Assembly (NCBI GenBank): GCA_024138025.1
Contig: JAMXBD010002230.1
Span: forward strand, 1-64,000
Direction: 5' to 3'
Origin: Combretum micranthum
Taxonomy: Eukaryota; Streptophyta; Magnoliopsida; Myrtales; Combretaceae
Length of the DNA stretch: 64,000 nt
Positions 21,501 to 33,137 of this stretch are shown here, one piece after another. A program made the position numbers and the translations under genes. The notes beneath the pieces were generated by a model. It searched no databases. It was not told the origin of the DNA and saw only the letters and a program-made list of their open reading frames with translations. The first letter of the stretch is position 1; each line of letters opens with the position of its first letter.

Positions 21501-22898
21501 AAGGATTGCTTGAAGGCTTTTGGTGGTGGTAAGTAGTGATGTTGAAAGAAACTTTCTTTAGTAGTGGAAGAAGAGTGTTTTCTCTTTACAAGAGAGAGTT
21601 CTTGTAAGATTATAGAGGAGTTTTTGGAGAGATTTTGGCATAATTTCTTTGCTTTGGAATGGTGTGAAGAAATGAGAAGGGGGAGAGGTGGTATTTATAG
21701 AATTTGTGGAGGAATAAGAGGTGAATTAAATAAAAGAAAAAAATAAAATTAAAAATAGAGAAAAAGGGGAAAAAATGGCGCCGGTTTTGGTCTTTTAAGG
21801 GGGGGAAATTGTTTTATTTTTATTTGTTGTGTAATAAAGAAGTAATGTGTAAAGTTTGATGTGATTAAAGTTGTGTTGGAAATGAAAAAAGTAAGAAAAT
21901 AGATATGTAGGTGTAAGAAATAGGTGTAAGAAAAAGTAGAGATAGATGAATAGTAATGAATAGTAGAAAAGTACTATGAATAGTAGACTAGACAATTAAA
22001 GTACCGGTAGTAATAAAAATACGCGTAATAATGCGATATCTGTAATTTTTAGCTACCGAAAAATTCTAAAACTGATATTTTTGGAATCCTTGTATTTTTA
22101 CGAGTCTATTGGTATAAACGGAATATTTTTAATATTCCGAGCTCCGGGACATGCTTTTCGAGAACTGATCCCGTTTGGGTCCGAAGGTTACTCGAAATTC
22201 GCAAATCTGATATTTTTATGTTACCCTATGTTATTACGAACTATTCTAGGTCATTAACTTAATTTCGTTTTCTAGAGTTTGAAAACGCGGGATTGTCGGA
22301 TCTTAAACACTAGGGTTCGTTGTAGGCTTGTTGACTTTTAGGGTTCCGTTTTGATTTCCGATTTTACTGAGTTATTCGTAAGATCGTATAATTTTTTAGT
22401 TTTGATCGTTTTATATTTTTAGCTCAACGTCTGTGTTTTATCTTATTTTATTCGTGATCATTTATCTGTTTTTAGTTCTCGGGATCCTTTAACCGAGTCT
22501 AGGTTTATGAGTTGACTCGATTTGACTTTTGTGGATTTTGTGATTATAATATTTTAGGATTTTATTATCTCGTTGTTAAGCGGTATTTGGATCTATTGTT
22601 TCGATTTGCGTTTTAGGAATTGGGTAGATCATTTAATCGATGTACGGACGTTGATTATATCGGAAATTGGACTTTATATTTTGTTTCAGGGATTCTTGTT
22701 TTCTCAAGATCGAGAAATCTCGTTTTTGTTCTTATTTGGAATTAAGTTTTAACTTGGTACGAGTTTTAGGGTTTCGTTTCCGGTATTTGACTCGGTCTAG
22801 AATTGAGTTTTAATCTCAAGTTGATTTTTCGGATTTTTGATATTTATACTTCTAGAATTATTTTTAAGGATTATGAAGATTTTTTTTGGGGGTTTACA
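18572..22898 (-). mobile_element. Family B solo LTR nested in family A LTR
   Basis: It begins TGTCACGCCCCGAGGGG and ends GGGGGTTTACA. A perfect 5-bp duplication tgaag flanks it (18567-18571 and 22899-22903). It is 4327 bp long. It matches the LTR at 44281-48569 throughout, and that copy's primer binding site shows the family reads on the minus strand. An atttata TATA-like box stands at 21693-21699 (minus strand), just downstream in reading order of a g-rich/c-rich tract. It has no coding capacity beyond chance frames. Confidence 0.9.
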
Positions 22899-24215
22899 TG
22901 AAGTGACAAAAGTTATGGAAGAAAGGAAAGGATTTGATTGATGTTAAGAGTTAGATTTGTAGGGTAGGCTAATAGGTAGACTAGGTAGCACTTTTATGAA
23001 TAGTAATGAATAGTTGACAAGACAATTTAATTTCCGGTAGTAATGAAATACGAATAAAAAGGCTATAACTGTATTTTTCATAAACCGGAAAATTATGAAA
23101 AATATATTTTTGGAATCCTTATTTTATTTCGGTTCAAATGAGTACTCATAAGAATATTTTTGAAATTCTAGTTCCGGGGCACGTTTTTCTATAATGGGTC
23201 TCGGGATGACCCGGAATCGAAATTTTCTTAAAATCAGATATTTTCTTAGTTTGAAATATATTCAAGAATTATAATCAAAAGTAAATTTTCTTAGAAAAGT
23301 TTATTAATTGGAAACCGAGGAAAAGCCGGAATTAGGGTTCCTAGTTCTCACTCCAGGCTTGAGCTATTCCGGTTTAGGGTTTTGGGTTTCCGGTTCTAGG
23401 GTTATCTTAGCTACTTAAAAAACCGGGGTTTACACCCGCTCGTGTGGAAATCGCCCCTCCCATTCCCGAACGAGAAATTGGGGCCGAGGTCATCGTGACC
23501 CTTTTCTTTTGACGGCAAATCTCGGACTCGAATTAACTATGGGATCCGGAAGTGCAAAGTTACTCGCCTGTAATTTTGAAGGTTCCGCTCGGGATGCCCC
23601 GTTCATTCATGAACAATCGCGCATCCGATGTCTGCTGCGGTCAGCAGTACCGAGCTGCTGAGCACTCTGGAGGGTGGAAAGAAATCAACAAGGGAGAAGC
23701 AGCCCCGCATTACAGGGGGAACGAGTCCCGCTCCCAGGAAAAGTTAATTCGAACCCGTGATCGGCGGTCTTAGGCGTCATTTAGTCGCACCGGTGACTAC
23801 GGCGTGTTGAGTGCCGTGAACGGGGAGGCAACATTGCTGTCCGCGCGAAAACGATTTGAATATCCACAACTGTATGCCCCGTATCACGTTTTTTTGTTTG
23901 TTTCGTTTTGTTTTGTTCCTCCTCTATTATTTTTCCTTTCCTTTCCCTTGTTTTCTCCTTCGGCGGGACTAGCAGAACCGCCCGCTCTTGGCCGTAGGAC
24001 GGCCCAGGTAGCGCGAAACAGGTCGTCCCCGAACCGGAGAGGGAGAAGTGAAAGAAGGACGAAATGGCGGCCCGGTTTCCATCACGGATCCGGCGGTGAC
24101 ATTTCCGGTTCCGCTTCACGGTATAGAAGCTGATCCGTGTCACCCTCCGTACGCCGGTGCGCACTTACCCGCCTCCCGCGCATCGCACTTCAGCGATCTC
24201 CGCGCAGTACTTGAC

Positions 24216-24334
24216 GGGTGCGATCATACCAGCACAAATGCACCGGATCCCATCAGAAATTCGAAGTTAAGCGTGCTTGGGTGAGAGCGGTACTAGGATG
24301 GGTGACATCCTGGGAAGTCCTCGTGTTGCACCCC
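24216..24334 (+). rRNA. 5S rRNA: 5S rRNA gene copy 9
   Basis: It is 119 nt with intact ends and A box. Differences are at 44, 46, 67, 74 and 92 (ggtgacatcc), the last within the C-box neighbourhood. TTTTTT follows 5 nt downstream. Confidence 0.88.
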
Positions 24335-24452
24335 TTCATTTTTTGATCCGCTTCCGCCGATCTTTTGCCCCGGCGTCCGAACCGAGGGCCAGCGTGCGCG
24401 CTTGCCCGTCTGCCGTGTGGCCCGCTCGACCGTCTTCCCTGCATCGATTGAC

Positions 24453-24562
24453 GGGTTCGGTCATGCCGGCTACAACCGCACCGGGACTTCGGAGTTAAGC
24501 GTGCTTGGGCGAGAGCAGTTCTGGGACGGGTGACCCTCTGGGAGGTCCTCGTGTTGCACGCC
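24453..24562 (+). pseudogene. 5S-like degenerate copy, block 3 unit 1
   Basis: It is 110 nt. It carries the same approximately 8-base deletion (gcaccgggact) as the copy at 2379, a shared private state between units 22 kb apart. The A-box core is intact and the 3' end is gttgcacgcc. Confidence 0.8.
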
Positions 24563-25451
24563 GACCTCTTCCGACCCGCGTCCGCCGATCTGCGGGCCGC
24601 CACGTTCGTAGACGTGGCCCCGGTGAGAGGACGCGTTCGCGGCTCCGGAGCCGGAACCGTCTCCCCGAGGGCCCGCTGGTGCGGAAATCGCCCCTCCCAT
24701 TCCTGAACGAGAAATGGGGGCAGAGGTGGTCGTGACCTTTTTGTTTTGACGGCGAATGTCGGACTCGGATTAACTATCGGATCCGGAAGTGCAAAGTTAC
24801 TCGTCCGGATTTTTGAAGGCACCGCTCGGGATGCCCCGTTCATTCGTGAACAATCGCGCATCCGAAGTCTGCTGCGGTCAGCAGTACCGAGCTGCTGAGC
24901 ACTCTGGAGGGTGGAAAGAAATCGACAAGGGAGAAGCAGCCCCGCATTACCGGGGGTACGAGTCCCGCTCCCAGGAAAAGTCAATTCGAACCCGTGATCG
25001 GCGGTCTTAGGCGTCATTTAGTCACGCCGGTGACTACGGCGTGTTGAGCGCCGTGAACGGGGAGGCAACATTGCTGTCCGCGCGAAAACGATTTGAATAT
25101 CCACAACTGTATGCCCGGTATCACGTTTTTCGTTTGTTTCGTTCTGTTTTGTTCCTCCTCTATTATTTTTCCTTTCCTTTCCCTTGTTTTCTCCTTCAAC
25201 GGGACCGGCGGAACCGCTCGCTCTCGGTCGGATGACGGCCCAGGTAGCGCGAAACGGGTCGTCCCCAAACCGGAGAGAGAGAAGTAAAAGAAGGACGAAA
25301 TGGCGTCCCGGCTTCCATCACGAATCCGGCGGTGACGTTTCCGTTTCCGGTTCGCGGTATAGAAGCCGATCCGTGTCACCCTCCGTACGCCGGTGCGCGC
25401 TTACCCGCCTCCCGCGCATCGCACTTCAGCGCTCTCCGCGCAGTACTTGAC

Positions 25452-25570
25452 GGGTGCGATCATACCAACACAAATGCACCGGATCCCATCAGAACTTCGA
25501 CGTTAAGCGTGCTTGGGCGAGAGCAGTACTAGGAGGGGCGACCACCTGGGAAGTCCTCGTGTTGCACCCC
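25452..25570 (+). rRNA. 5S rRNA: 5S rRNA gene copy 10, C box altered
   Basis: It is 119 nt. Differences at 84, 88 and 93 change the C box to aggaggggcgaccacc; others are at 17, 46 and 50. These fall in the TFIIIA-binding internal control region, so transcription is doubtful. TTTTT follows. Confidence 0.83.
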
Positions 25571-25688
25571 TTCATTTTTCGATTCGCTTCTGCCGATCTT
25601 TTGCCCCGGCGTCTGGACCGGTGGCCAGCATGAGCACTTGCCCGTCTGCCGCGAGGCCCGCTCGACCGTCTTCCGCGCACCGATTAAC

Positions 25689-25791
25689 GGGTCCGGTCAT
25701 GTCGGCTCCAACTGCACCGGATCCCACCGGGACTCCGGAGTTAAGCGTGCTTAGGCGAGAGCAGTTCTGGGAGGTCCTCGTGCTGCACGCC
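25689..25791 (+). pseudogene. 5S-like degenerate copy, block 3 unit 2, C box deleted
   Basis: It is 103 nt. About 16 bases between gcagttctggg and aggtcctcg are missing, removing the C box. The deletion ends in a repeated 'ctggga', which suggests slippage between short repeats. Confidence 0.8.
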
Positions 25792-26440
25792 GACCTCTTC
25801 CGACCCGCGTCAGCGGATGTGCGGGGCCCCCGCGTTCGGAGACGTGGCCCCGGCGAGAGGACGCGTTCACGGCTCCGGAGCCGGACACGTCTCCCCTAGG
25901 GCCCGCTGGTGCGGAAATCGCCCCTCCCATTCCCGAACGAGAAATTGGGGCCGAGGTCATCGTGACCTTTTTGTTTTGACGGCGAATCTCGGACTCGGAT
26001 TAACTATGGGATCCGGAAGTGCAAAGTTACTAGCCCGGATATTTGAAGGCTCCGCTCGGGATGCCCCGTTCATTCGTGAACAATCGCGCATCCGATGTCT
26101 GCTGCGGTTAGCAGTACCGAGCTGCTAAGCACTCTGGAGAGTGGAAAGAAATCGACAAGGGAGAAGCAGCCCCGCATTACCGCGGGAACGAGTCCCGCTC
26201 CCAGGAAAAGTCAATTCGAACCCGTGATCGGCGGTCTTAGGCATCATTTAGTCGCGCCGGTGACTACGGCGTGTTGAGCGCCGTGAACGGGGTGGCAACA
26301 TTGCTGTCCGTGCGAAAACGATTTGAATATCCACAACTGTATGCCCGGTATCACGTTTTTCGTTTGTTTCGTTCTGTTTTGTTCCTCCTCTATTATTTTT
26401 CCTTTCCTTTCCTTGTTTTCTCCTTCGGCGGGACCGGCGG

Positions 26441-26806
26441 TTTAAGTAGTTATACATAATAGCAATTAAGAAGTAAATCATAACAATAAAATCAAGGTTC
26501 TTAAAAGATATATAAAGAGTCTTACAAACTTTAAGGGGCATTCCCCTATAAAACCTCTAATTCTATCAAAGTCTATTTACATTTCTGAATTCCTACTTAG
26601 AAATCTATTTCTGCTTCTAATTCTTGAATTCTAGCCAAAAGCTCTTGGCTCCAAAATGTATTACCTGGGTGAAGTATCCCTTGAGCTTTGATCAAAGATA
26701 TGAGTAATGCAAGAGATATCTAAGAGGGTATAAGCTATGCACTTAGTGATAATTATTTCCACAATTAAGCACCCAACAACAAATAATCAAACAAGTTTGT
26801 TTAAAC
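26441..26806 (-). mobile_element. Fragment of a diverged long LTR (R/U5 side)
   Basis: It contains 'aaggggcattcccc' and 'gagggtataagctatgc...cttagtga', motifs found at matching positions in minus-strand LTRs of families A-D (for example 34490-34705 and 44690-44725). Neither LTR end is present: the left side is cut at the 5S array and the right side at the copia-type LTR. Confidence 0.5.
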
Positions 26807-28563
26807 TGTTAGTGATTGTGCCATAGGCCAATTACTGGATATTGTCATTTGATATTTATATATATAAATAAACAGAGGCATTTATTTTGTATTGTTTGCA
26901 TATTTACTTTATAATAGAAATCCATGAATAATTTATTATTCTAAATGTTCCTAGATGCTCATTATTATGGGAATGATAATGAATTAAATCTAGTATGATT
27001 TTTTATTTGATAAACTTGAGATATCTATTTGTATGGTGATATAAATGAAACTCATAGGCACATATTAGATGACTATGTGCTGAACTGACCCACTATGAGA
27101 TCACTGCTAGTTATGTGCCCTAGGCCATATGGATTCTTTATCATTTGTATGTTTGTTATCAAGTCATTTTAATTATCAAAGTTATTTTTGGCCTATTTAC
27201 TTTGGTAATGTTATTCCTTGAATATTTAGTTATACTTTATGTCATTAAAGTATGTGACTTTAATAGTAGAACCATAAGCTGAATTATAACTTTATTCTAA
27301 ATTATCCCTAGTCACTCATTATGTGGAATGATAATGAATTAAGACTAGTATGATTGCTGTATGATGATCAAGTTTTACTGATCATGGATATGGGATATTA
27401 ATTCAGCACATAGATACAAACAGGAGTGTATTGTATTGGATTGGATTGACCAATTATAAGAATACTGTATGGATCAATACAATAAGTATTCTTTTTACAA
27501 TGTTGTTTGAGTCCTTTGACCTAATGGCACAATGGATTCCTATATAACAGTTTTCATGTTTTGATTCGTCTCTTCATCATCTTTAATCGGATGATTGCAA
27601 GAATAAACTTGGGCATGCAATATGTTATATAGAGGAATGTGAGTGTTAGTGAAGGGAATTGTTCATCTCATTAATTTGAGAGAGATATCTATCGGGCCTC
27701 TTGATGAGTAAGACTGAGAAATGCATGGCCATGCTCGAATGAATTGATAAAGAGTTATCAAGTCAGTCAAACTCTAGATTCAAGAAATAAGTAATTAGAC
27801 AATATAAGAGTGTTTTGATCCACACCTTATGTTTGATTATAAGATATCGTGTAACAAAAGGACTGAATGACTAACTGTTAGTAGGTAAAGTCGGATCATC
27901 GATCTTCACTAAAATTGGGTAGACATAATGTCTTGCTAGAGACCAATTATGTCTTGTAGTCCTAAACAATGTTTAAGAGCTACTACCAATTTTATGTGAA
28001 CCTACAGGGTCACACATAAAGAATGAATAAGATGGATCTTCGATAATCGTATTGGGAATTGATTAATTATTTATTTGTCGATTTTAATTAGATTAAAATT
28101 AACAAATAAATAAATTAAGATAATAAGGATATATATGTCTTTCTACATAAACCCTAATTTGTTCAGGGTAATTTGAAAAGACATAACCCTTATATATATC
28201 AGGGTAATATGAAGGGACATAACCCTTCTATATATATTCTCTTTCTAGGTTAATTTTTGATTATCTGACGCTGGCCGTCATTTTAGAAAAGAAAATTCGT
28301 AACCTAGAAAGAAAGAGAGAGGGATTCCCAAAGGTCGAAATTTTTCGACGTGCTAGCACACACGAAGATCCAATTCATTCGCGTGGATACCGGTAGAGGG
28401 AGTTGGTATAATCTGCATCTCCTTGATCCCATCATCAAAACCAAAAGGTACACGATTCCCTTTTATTTCTGATTTAATTGAAATGCTTGGATCCGATTGG
28501 GAATTTAAAAAAAAAAAACGATTTTCCGCTCACGATTCAGATTTGGATCGTAAATTCCCAACA
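26807..28563 (+). mobile_element. Ty1/copia-type solo LTR
   Basis: It begins TGTTAGTGATTGTGCC and ends AAATTCCCAACA, the usual terminal form of plant copia LTRs, and is about 1.76 kb long. A TATA region (tatatatattc, about 28222-28235) sits near the end of U3, after a roughly 38-bp direct repeat (cagggtaat...acataaccc at 28156-28230). The segments near 26940-27010 and 27300-27360 resemble each other, so the LTR also has an internal duplication. No primer binding site follows. The flanks (taaac left, agcgg right) do not form a target duplication and belong to different elements. Confidence 0.65.
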
Positions 28564-29680
28564 AGCGGCCAGGTGGATTACTAAAGCCACTACCTATCCC
28601 CGAATGGAAGTGGGATCAAATTTCAATGGACTTTGTGTGTGGATTCCCGAGGACATCCACTGGATGTGATGCAGTCTGGGTGATAGTGGACCGTTTGACG
28701 AAGTCGGCACACTTCCTACCAATTAATATGACCTATTCATTGGACAAATTGGCTAAGATATATATCCGGGAAATTGTGCGACTCCATGGTATTCCAGCGG
28801 GAATCATTTCGATCGGGATCCAAGGTTTGTTTCAAAGTTCTGGACGAGCCTACAAAAGAGCCTAGGCACCAAGCTGCATTTCAGTACCGCTTACCATCCT
28901 CAGACAGACGGACAATCTGAGCGGACCATTCAGACCTTAGAGGACATGTTAAGGGCTTGCATATTGGAGTTCAAAGGAAGTTGGGATAATCATATACCCC
29001 TAATTGAGTTTGCCTATAACAATAGCTACCACTCAACCATTCAGATGCCGCCATACGAAGCCTTATATGGACGACGTTGTAGGTCCCCTCTGTTTTGGGA
29101 TGATGTGGAAAAGCTAGCTATCGGTCCTGAATTGGTTCAGGAAGCAGCTGATAAAGTCCGGGTTATTCAACAGAAAATGAAAGAGGCTCAAGACAGACAG
29201 AAGAGTTGGGCTGATCTGAAGAGAAGAGAACTGGAATTTCAAGTAGGCGATCATGTCTATTTGAAGATAAACCCGATCAAGAGCATAAAGAGAATGCGGG
29301 CTCAAGGGAAGTTAAGCCCAAGGTATATTGGACCTTTTGAGATCTTGGAAAGAGTGGGAGATTTGGCCTATCGGATAGCCCTGCCGCCGAAATTGTCGGG
29401 AGTTCATAATGTGTTCCACGTATCAGTGTTAAGGAAATATGTACCTGACCCTGAGCGGATAGTGGAACCAATTCGGTTAAAGGAAAATCTCACCTATGAA
29501 GAGCATCCGATGGAAATTTTGGATAAGAAGACTCAAAAGCTTCGGAACAAAGAGATTAGATATGTTAAAGTATTGTGGAGAAACCACACTTCTGAGGAAG
29601 CGACTTGGGAAGCCGAAGAGGAAATCCGAAGCAAATACCCCGAGTTGTTTGAAAATCAAGGTACGTCGGTTCAGTTTTGA
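28564..29680 (+). pseudogene. Ty3/gypsy pol fragment: integrase and chromodomain, frameshifted
   Basis: This is the C-terminal part of a chromovirus polyprotein. It enters in the integrase just before the first catalytic Asp (ISMDF at about 28620-28634) and continues with VDRLTKSAHFLP. A one-base loss near 28810 breaks the frame in the region of the second catalytic Asp, and the first frame stops at 28865. The other frame carries [16 protein letters not shown] with the catalytic Glu and stays open to TGA at 29678-29680. It includes the C-terminal integrase domain and a chromodomain-like end ([14 protein letters not shown], then YPELF). The region upstream (gag, protease, reverse transcriptase, RNase H) is missing, replaced by the copia LTR. 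It lies 29 nt before the 3' LTR. It cannot encode an active integrase. Confidence 0.92.
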
Positions 29681-29696
29681 GGACAAAACTCTATTT

Positions 29697-29709
29697 AAGG
29701 TGGGTAGGT
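29697..29709 (+). promoter_or_regulatory. Polypurine tract before the family A 3' LTR
   Basis: AAGGTGGGTAGG lies between the pol stop codon and the LTR start TGTAAACC. This is the expected site of plus-strand priming, and it fixes the orientation of all family A LTRs in the window. Confidence 0.75.
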
Positions 29710-30314
29710 TGTAAACCCCGGTTTTTCAAGTAGCCAAGAAAACCCTAGAACCCGAAACCAAAACCTTAAACCAGTATAGCTCAAGTCTGGAGTGAGAACT
29801 AAGAACCCTAATTCCGGCTTTTCCTCGGTTTCCAGTTAATAAACTTTTCTAAGAAAATTTAATTTCGATTATAGTTCTTGATTATATTTCAAACTAAGAA
29901 AATATCTGATTTTGAGAAAATTTCAATTCCGGGTCATCCCGAGACCCATTATAGAAAAGCGTGCCCCGGAACTAGAATTTCAAAAATATTCTTATGAGTA
30001 CTCATTAGAACCGAAATAAAATAAGGATTTCAAAAATATATTTTTCATAATTTTCCGGTTTATGAAAAATACAGTTATAGCCTTTCTATTCGTATTTCAT
30101 TACTACCGGAAATTAAATTGTCTTGTCAACTATTCATTACTATTCATAAAGTACTACCTAGTCTACCTATTAGCCTACCCTACAAATCTAACTCTTAACA
30201 TCAATCAAATCTCTTCCATTCTCCCATACTTTTGTCCTTTTAACTTCACTTTAATTTATGACAATTGAAGCAAGAATCAAATCAAAGGCAAATCAAGGGA
30301 GACAAATCAAATCA

Positions 30315-30330
30315 CCCCCCCCCCCCCCCC
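30315..30330 (+). repeat. Poly-C tract upstream of LTR TATA box
   Basis: Sixteen consecutive C about 90-100 bp before the TATA box. Equivalent C-rich or G-rich tracts lie at 8827-8835, 18480-18496 and 61504-61533 in sister LTRs. Confidence 0.9.
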
Positions 30331-30417
30331 TTGATGCTTCAAAACCGGCGCCACATGCCCCCTCCCATCCATGCTCCATTTAAAATTTTTCCTTCTCATT
30401 TAACCTAATTCAACTCC

Positions 30418-30425
30418 TATATAAA
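30418..30425 (+). promoter_or_regulatory. Putative TATA box of family A 3' LTR
   Basis: TATATAAA is followed by a pyrimidine leader (tttactctctctctcctc) and, about 170 bp on, a GTAAGT splice donor-like site. Position and order match the other family A copies. Confidence 0.6.
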
Positions 30426-32429
30426 CTATCTTTACTCTCTCTCTCCTCATTCTTCACTTTCCAAATTTTACAAAGTGTAAAAAAGCTCCAAAATCTTCTC
30501 TTTTTCCCCTTGTGGCCGAAACTTCCCATGCCCCTCACACATCCTCACAACTTCCCATTTTCTCTTCTTATCTTCCATCCACTTCAAGTAAGTAAAGATC
30601 CACTACTTCCACTCATGAAACTTTGTTATGGCTAAGTGATTTTTGGATATTTCAACTCCATGTTCCCATGATCTTTTAGTAGGAACAATGAGATATCTAA
30701 ACAAAAATCCCGAACCATTACAAGTAGATCTATCTTTTAAAGAAGCTTCCATACCAAAACCTTTACTTTATCCATCAAAAAGTCTTTTAAACAAAGGATC
30801 TTTTATAAAAATATGGTTTTTATGTTTTTAAAACTCATTTAAGTTTTTGATAAAGTAGATCCATCATCTTATTACTCATGATCATATAGGCATTAAAGGT
30901 TTCCATTATTATTTTGTTACTTATGTGCATAAATAGTCTTTAATACTTTTGTCTTTAGTAAATGACTTTCCTAGTATATAGATCTATAGATATATGAGTC
31001 CATGAAGTCAAAAGAAAAGTACTTTACAAGAAAAAGACTTTTGAAAATTCGGATGACTTTGAAAACCTAGGTCAAAAACACTTTTAACAACTTCTAAACT
31101 TATATTTTATAAGAAAATGAAGCCTATGGGTAATAGATAATGTTTAGTAGTATTTTTCATGAGTCTAAAGGGTTTTTACTAAAGAAAATGTTGGAACAAG
31201 AAATGAAGTCCATAGGAGTTTTGAGTTAAAAGTTATGAAACCAAATTCGTAATAATGGATGTAGGGTTAGAAAACACTATTTTTCCAACTTCAAAAATGA
31301 TATTTTCTTAAATAAATGAAGTCCTTAGGATATAGGTATAATAGATACTTAAAGTTTTAAGTACAAAATATATTTTTCCTAAAGGAATCAACTTGAAAAT
31401 GAACTTTTGTAAATTCGGTTTTTGGAAACCCCATAGTAAAAGACCCACTTAAAAGTTTATAAATGTGAATTTTATTAGAGAAATAAAGGCCTTAGGATAT
31501 AACTAATATAAGGGTCAAAATTTCTTTAAATAAAGTAGAGTTTTTCTAAAGGAAATCCATGTAAAAGTAAATGTGGTCAAGTGTAGTAAATTCACTTACT
31601 AAACATTAGTATGAAATGGTTTCTAAGAAAAGTTTATTTGTAAAATTCTTTAAATCCAAAAAGTTGTAAGAACATAGACTCATTAAAGTTCACATCATGA
31701 CATTCATGATAGGGAAAATCATTACCATTGCATTTAGTATCATTTTATACTTAGGAATCTCAAATGCATTCATCAAAACCGCATTTTTGGAATCAAGGAA
31801 CCCGCTGTACAGATCTGATCCCTCAATTCTGAGGCCTAGATATTTTCAAAACTTGATTTAAACTTCATATTTAGAAAGCTCTTCCGAAGTAGATAGAAAT
31901 CGGTATAAAATTTGCGAAATTCCGACTTAAAACGACCAAGTTATGGCCATTTTAAAACGGAACTTCGGAAATGACGCGAATTCCGATTTCACTAAGTTTT
32001 CTTAGAGTTTAGTGTCCTAAGTTGATAGAATACTTATTAGGGTAATTTCTTATATGAATAGGTGAACCCGTGGACGGTGACGAGTTACCTCCGGACTATT
32101 ATTACTAGAAGACCGGAGTACCGATGGCGGAGTGAGTTTTTCTTCCCAATTCATTTATTGTATGTGCTTGTAACGTAGTGCACTAGAATATAGGTCAATT
32201 GAATGGAATATGAATGATGGGGATTAATGGGGAATTATATGATTGATGATGATGTGAGAACACAAATTAAGAATATCGAAACCGGGTGATAAACTTTGAT
32301 TGTGTAGTTAGCTATGATGGATTGTCTGATAAATTGATTGATCGCCTAAGTAAATTGGCTTAATCAACTACTTGAGTTAATGATAAATTGTCATGTGCAT
32401 ATCACAAGGGGATGGAGCATGATCATTTG

Positions 32430-32530
32430 TAGGTTAGTCGTGAACCATAAACGACATCGAATAATCGTAGGTTAGTCGTGAACCATAAACGACATCGAAT
32501 AATCGTAGGTTAGCCGTGATCCATAAACGG
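32430..32530 (+). repeat. 38-bp minisatellite within family A LTR, about 2.5 units
   Basis: The unit is the same as at 16230-16404 in opposite orientation (ggttagtcgtgaaccataaa...gacatcgaataatcgta), with fewer repeats. Confidence 0.88.
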
Positions 32531-33137
32531 GATATTGTTAGTACCGCAGGATTCGTTAATCTGCTAACCCGGCATGGAGGGCGCAATTCCATCCACATAT
32601 GATTTCCGGTTGGTCATATGTATGTTGAACTCATGTGTTTGATGCATACACTTGCTTGATTAATAACTTGGTTGAATTGCTGTGACATAAATGTTTTTGT
32701 GGGAGATTATACTCACTAAGCTAGTTAGCTTACGTCCCTACAGTCCATTCCTTTTGCAGCTTACACATTTATGGCTTAGGCGAAGAGACCCGGCTGAACA
32801 GGTACCGAAGCTAGGAGTTTTCCCTAGAAGTTGTAATTTTTGTATTAGACTTCCATAGAAAACTTCTAAGACTTGGATGACTGTAATGGACCGTTAAATA
32901 TTCTTTTGCGGGGGAATGCCCCTTAGAATTTTGTAATATTTATTTATGTTCATGAATTATATCCTATTGCTCATGCATGCCAAATTAAGCTTTTATCTCT
33001 ATTCGGACTTGTACTCTCTTGTGTAAAGGTACGCCTTACATCTATATGAGACTCTCGAAAGACTAAGGTGGTAATTCGGGAATCTTATATGGCATGTGGC
33101 GGACTGTTACGTTTAGGGTACCCTATGGGGCGTGACA

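Larger units (their letters stand above)
15626..23434 (-). mobile_element. Family A solo LTR (minus strand) split by a nested family B LTR
   Basis: On the plus strand it begins TGTCACGCCCC and ends GGGGTTTACA, the reverse of family A. A perfect 5-bp target duplication cccgc flanks it (15621-15625 and 23435-23439), and the interrupted 5S unit reads through. Removing the nested LTR (18572-22898) and one of its duplications leaves about 3.48 kb, close to the 3.43 kb of the LTR at 29710. A TATA box lies on the minus strand at 18395-18402. It contains no coding region. Confidence 0.9.
23435..26440 (+). repeat. 5S rDNA array, block 3
   Basis: It resumes the unit cut at 15625 ('cccgctcgtgtggaaatcgcc'). 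5S starts are at 24216 and 25452, 1236 bp apart. It ends inside a leader spacer at 'gggaccggcgg' (26440), where unrelated AT-rich LTR sequence begins without a recognisable element terminus. Confidence 0.9.
29710..33137 (+). mobile_element. Family A 3' LTR, complete (3428 bp)
   Basis: It runs from TGTAAACCCCGG to GGGGCGTGACA and follows the pol fragment. Putative promoter parts are a run of 16 C (30315-30330), TATATAAA at 30418-30425, a ctctctct leader and CAAGTAAGTAAAG, a splice-donor-like site near 30590. The outer right end abuts a truncated gag on the minus strand, so this element inserted into that older element. The matching left target site (cagac expected) is not in the window. It is the best reference copy of family A here. 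Confidence 0.92.
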
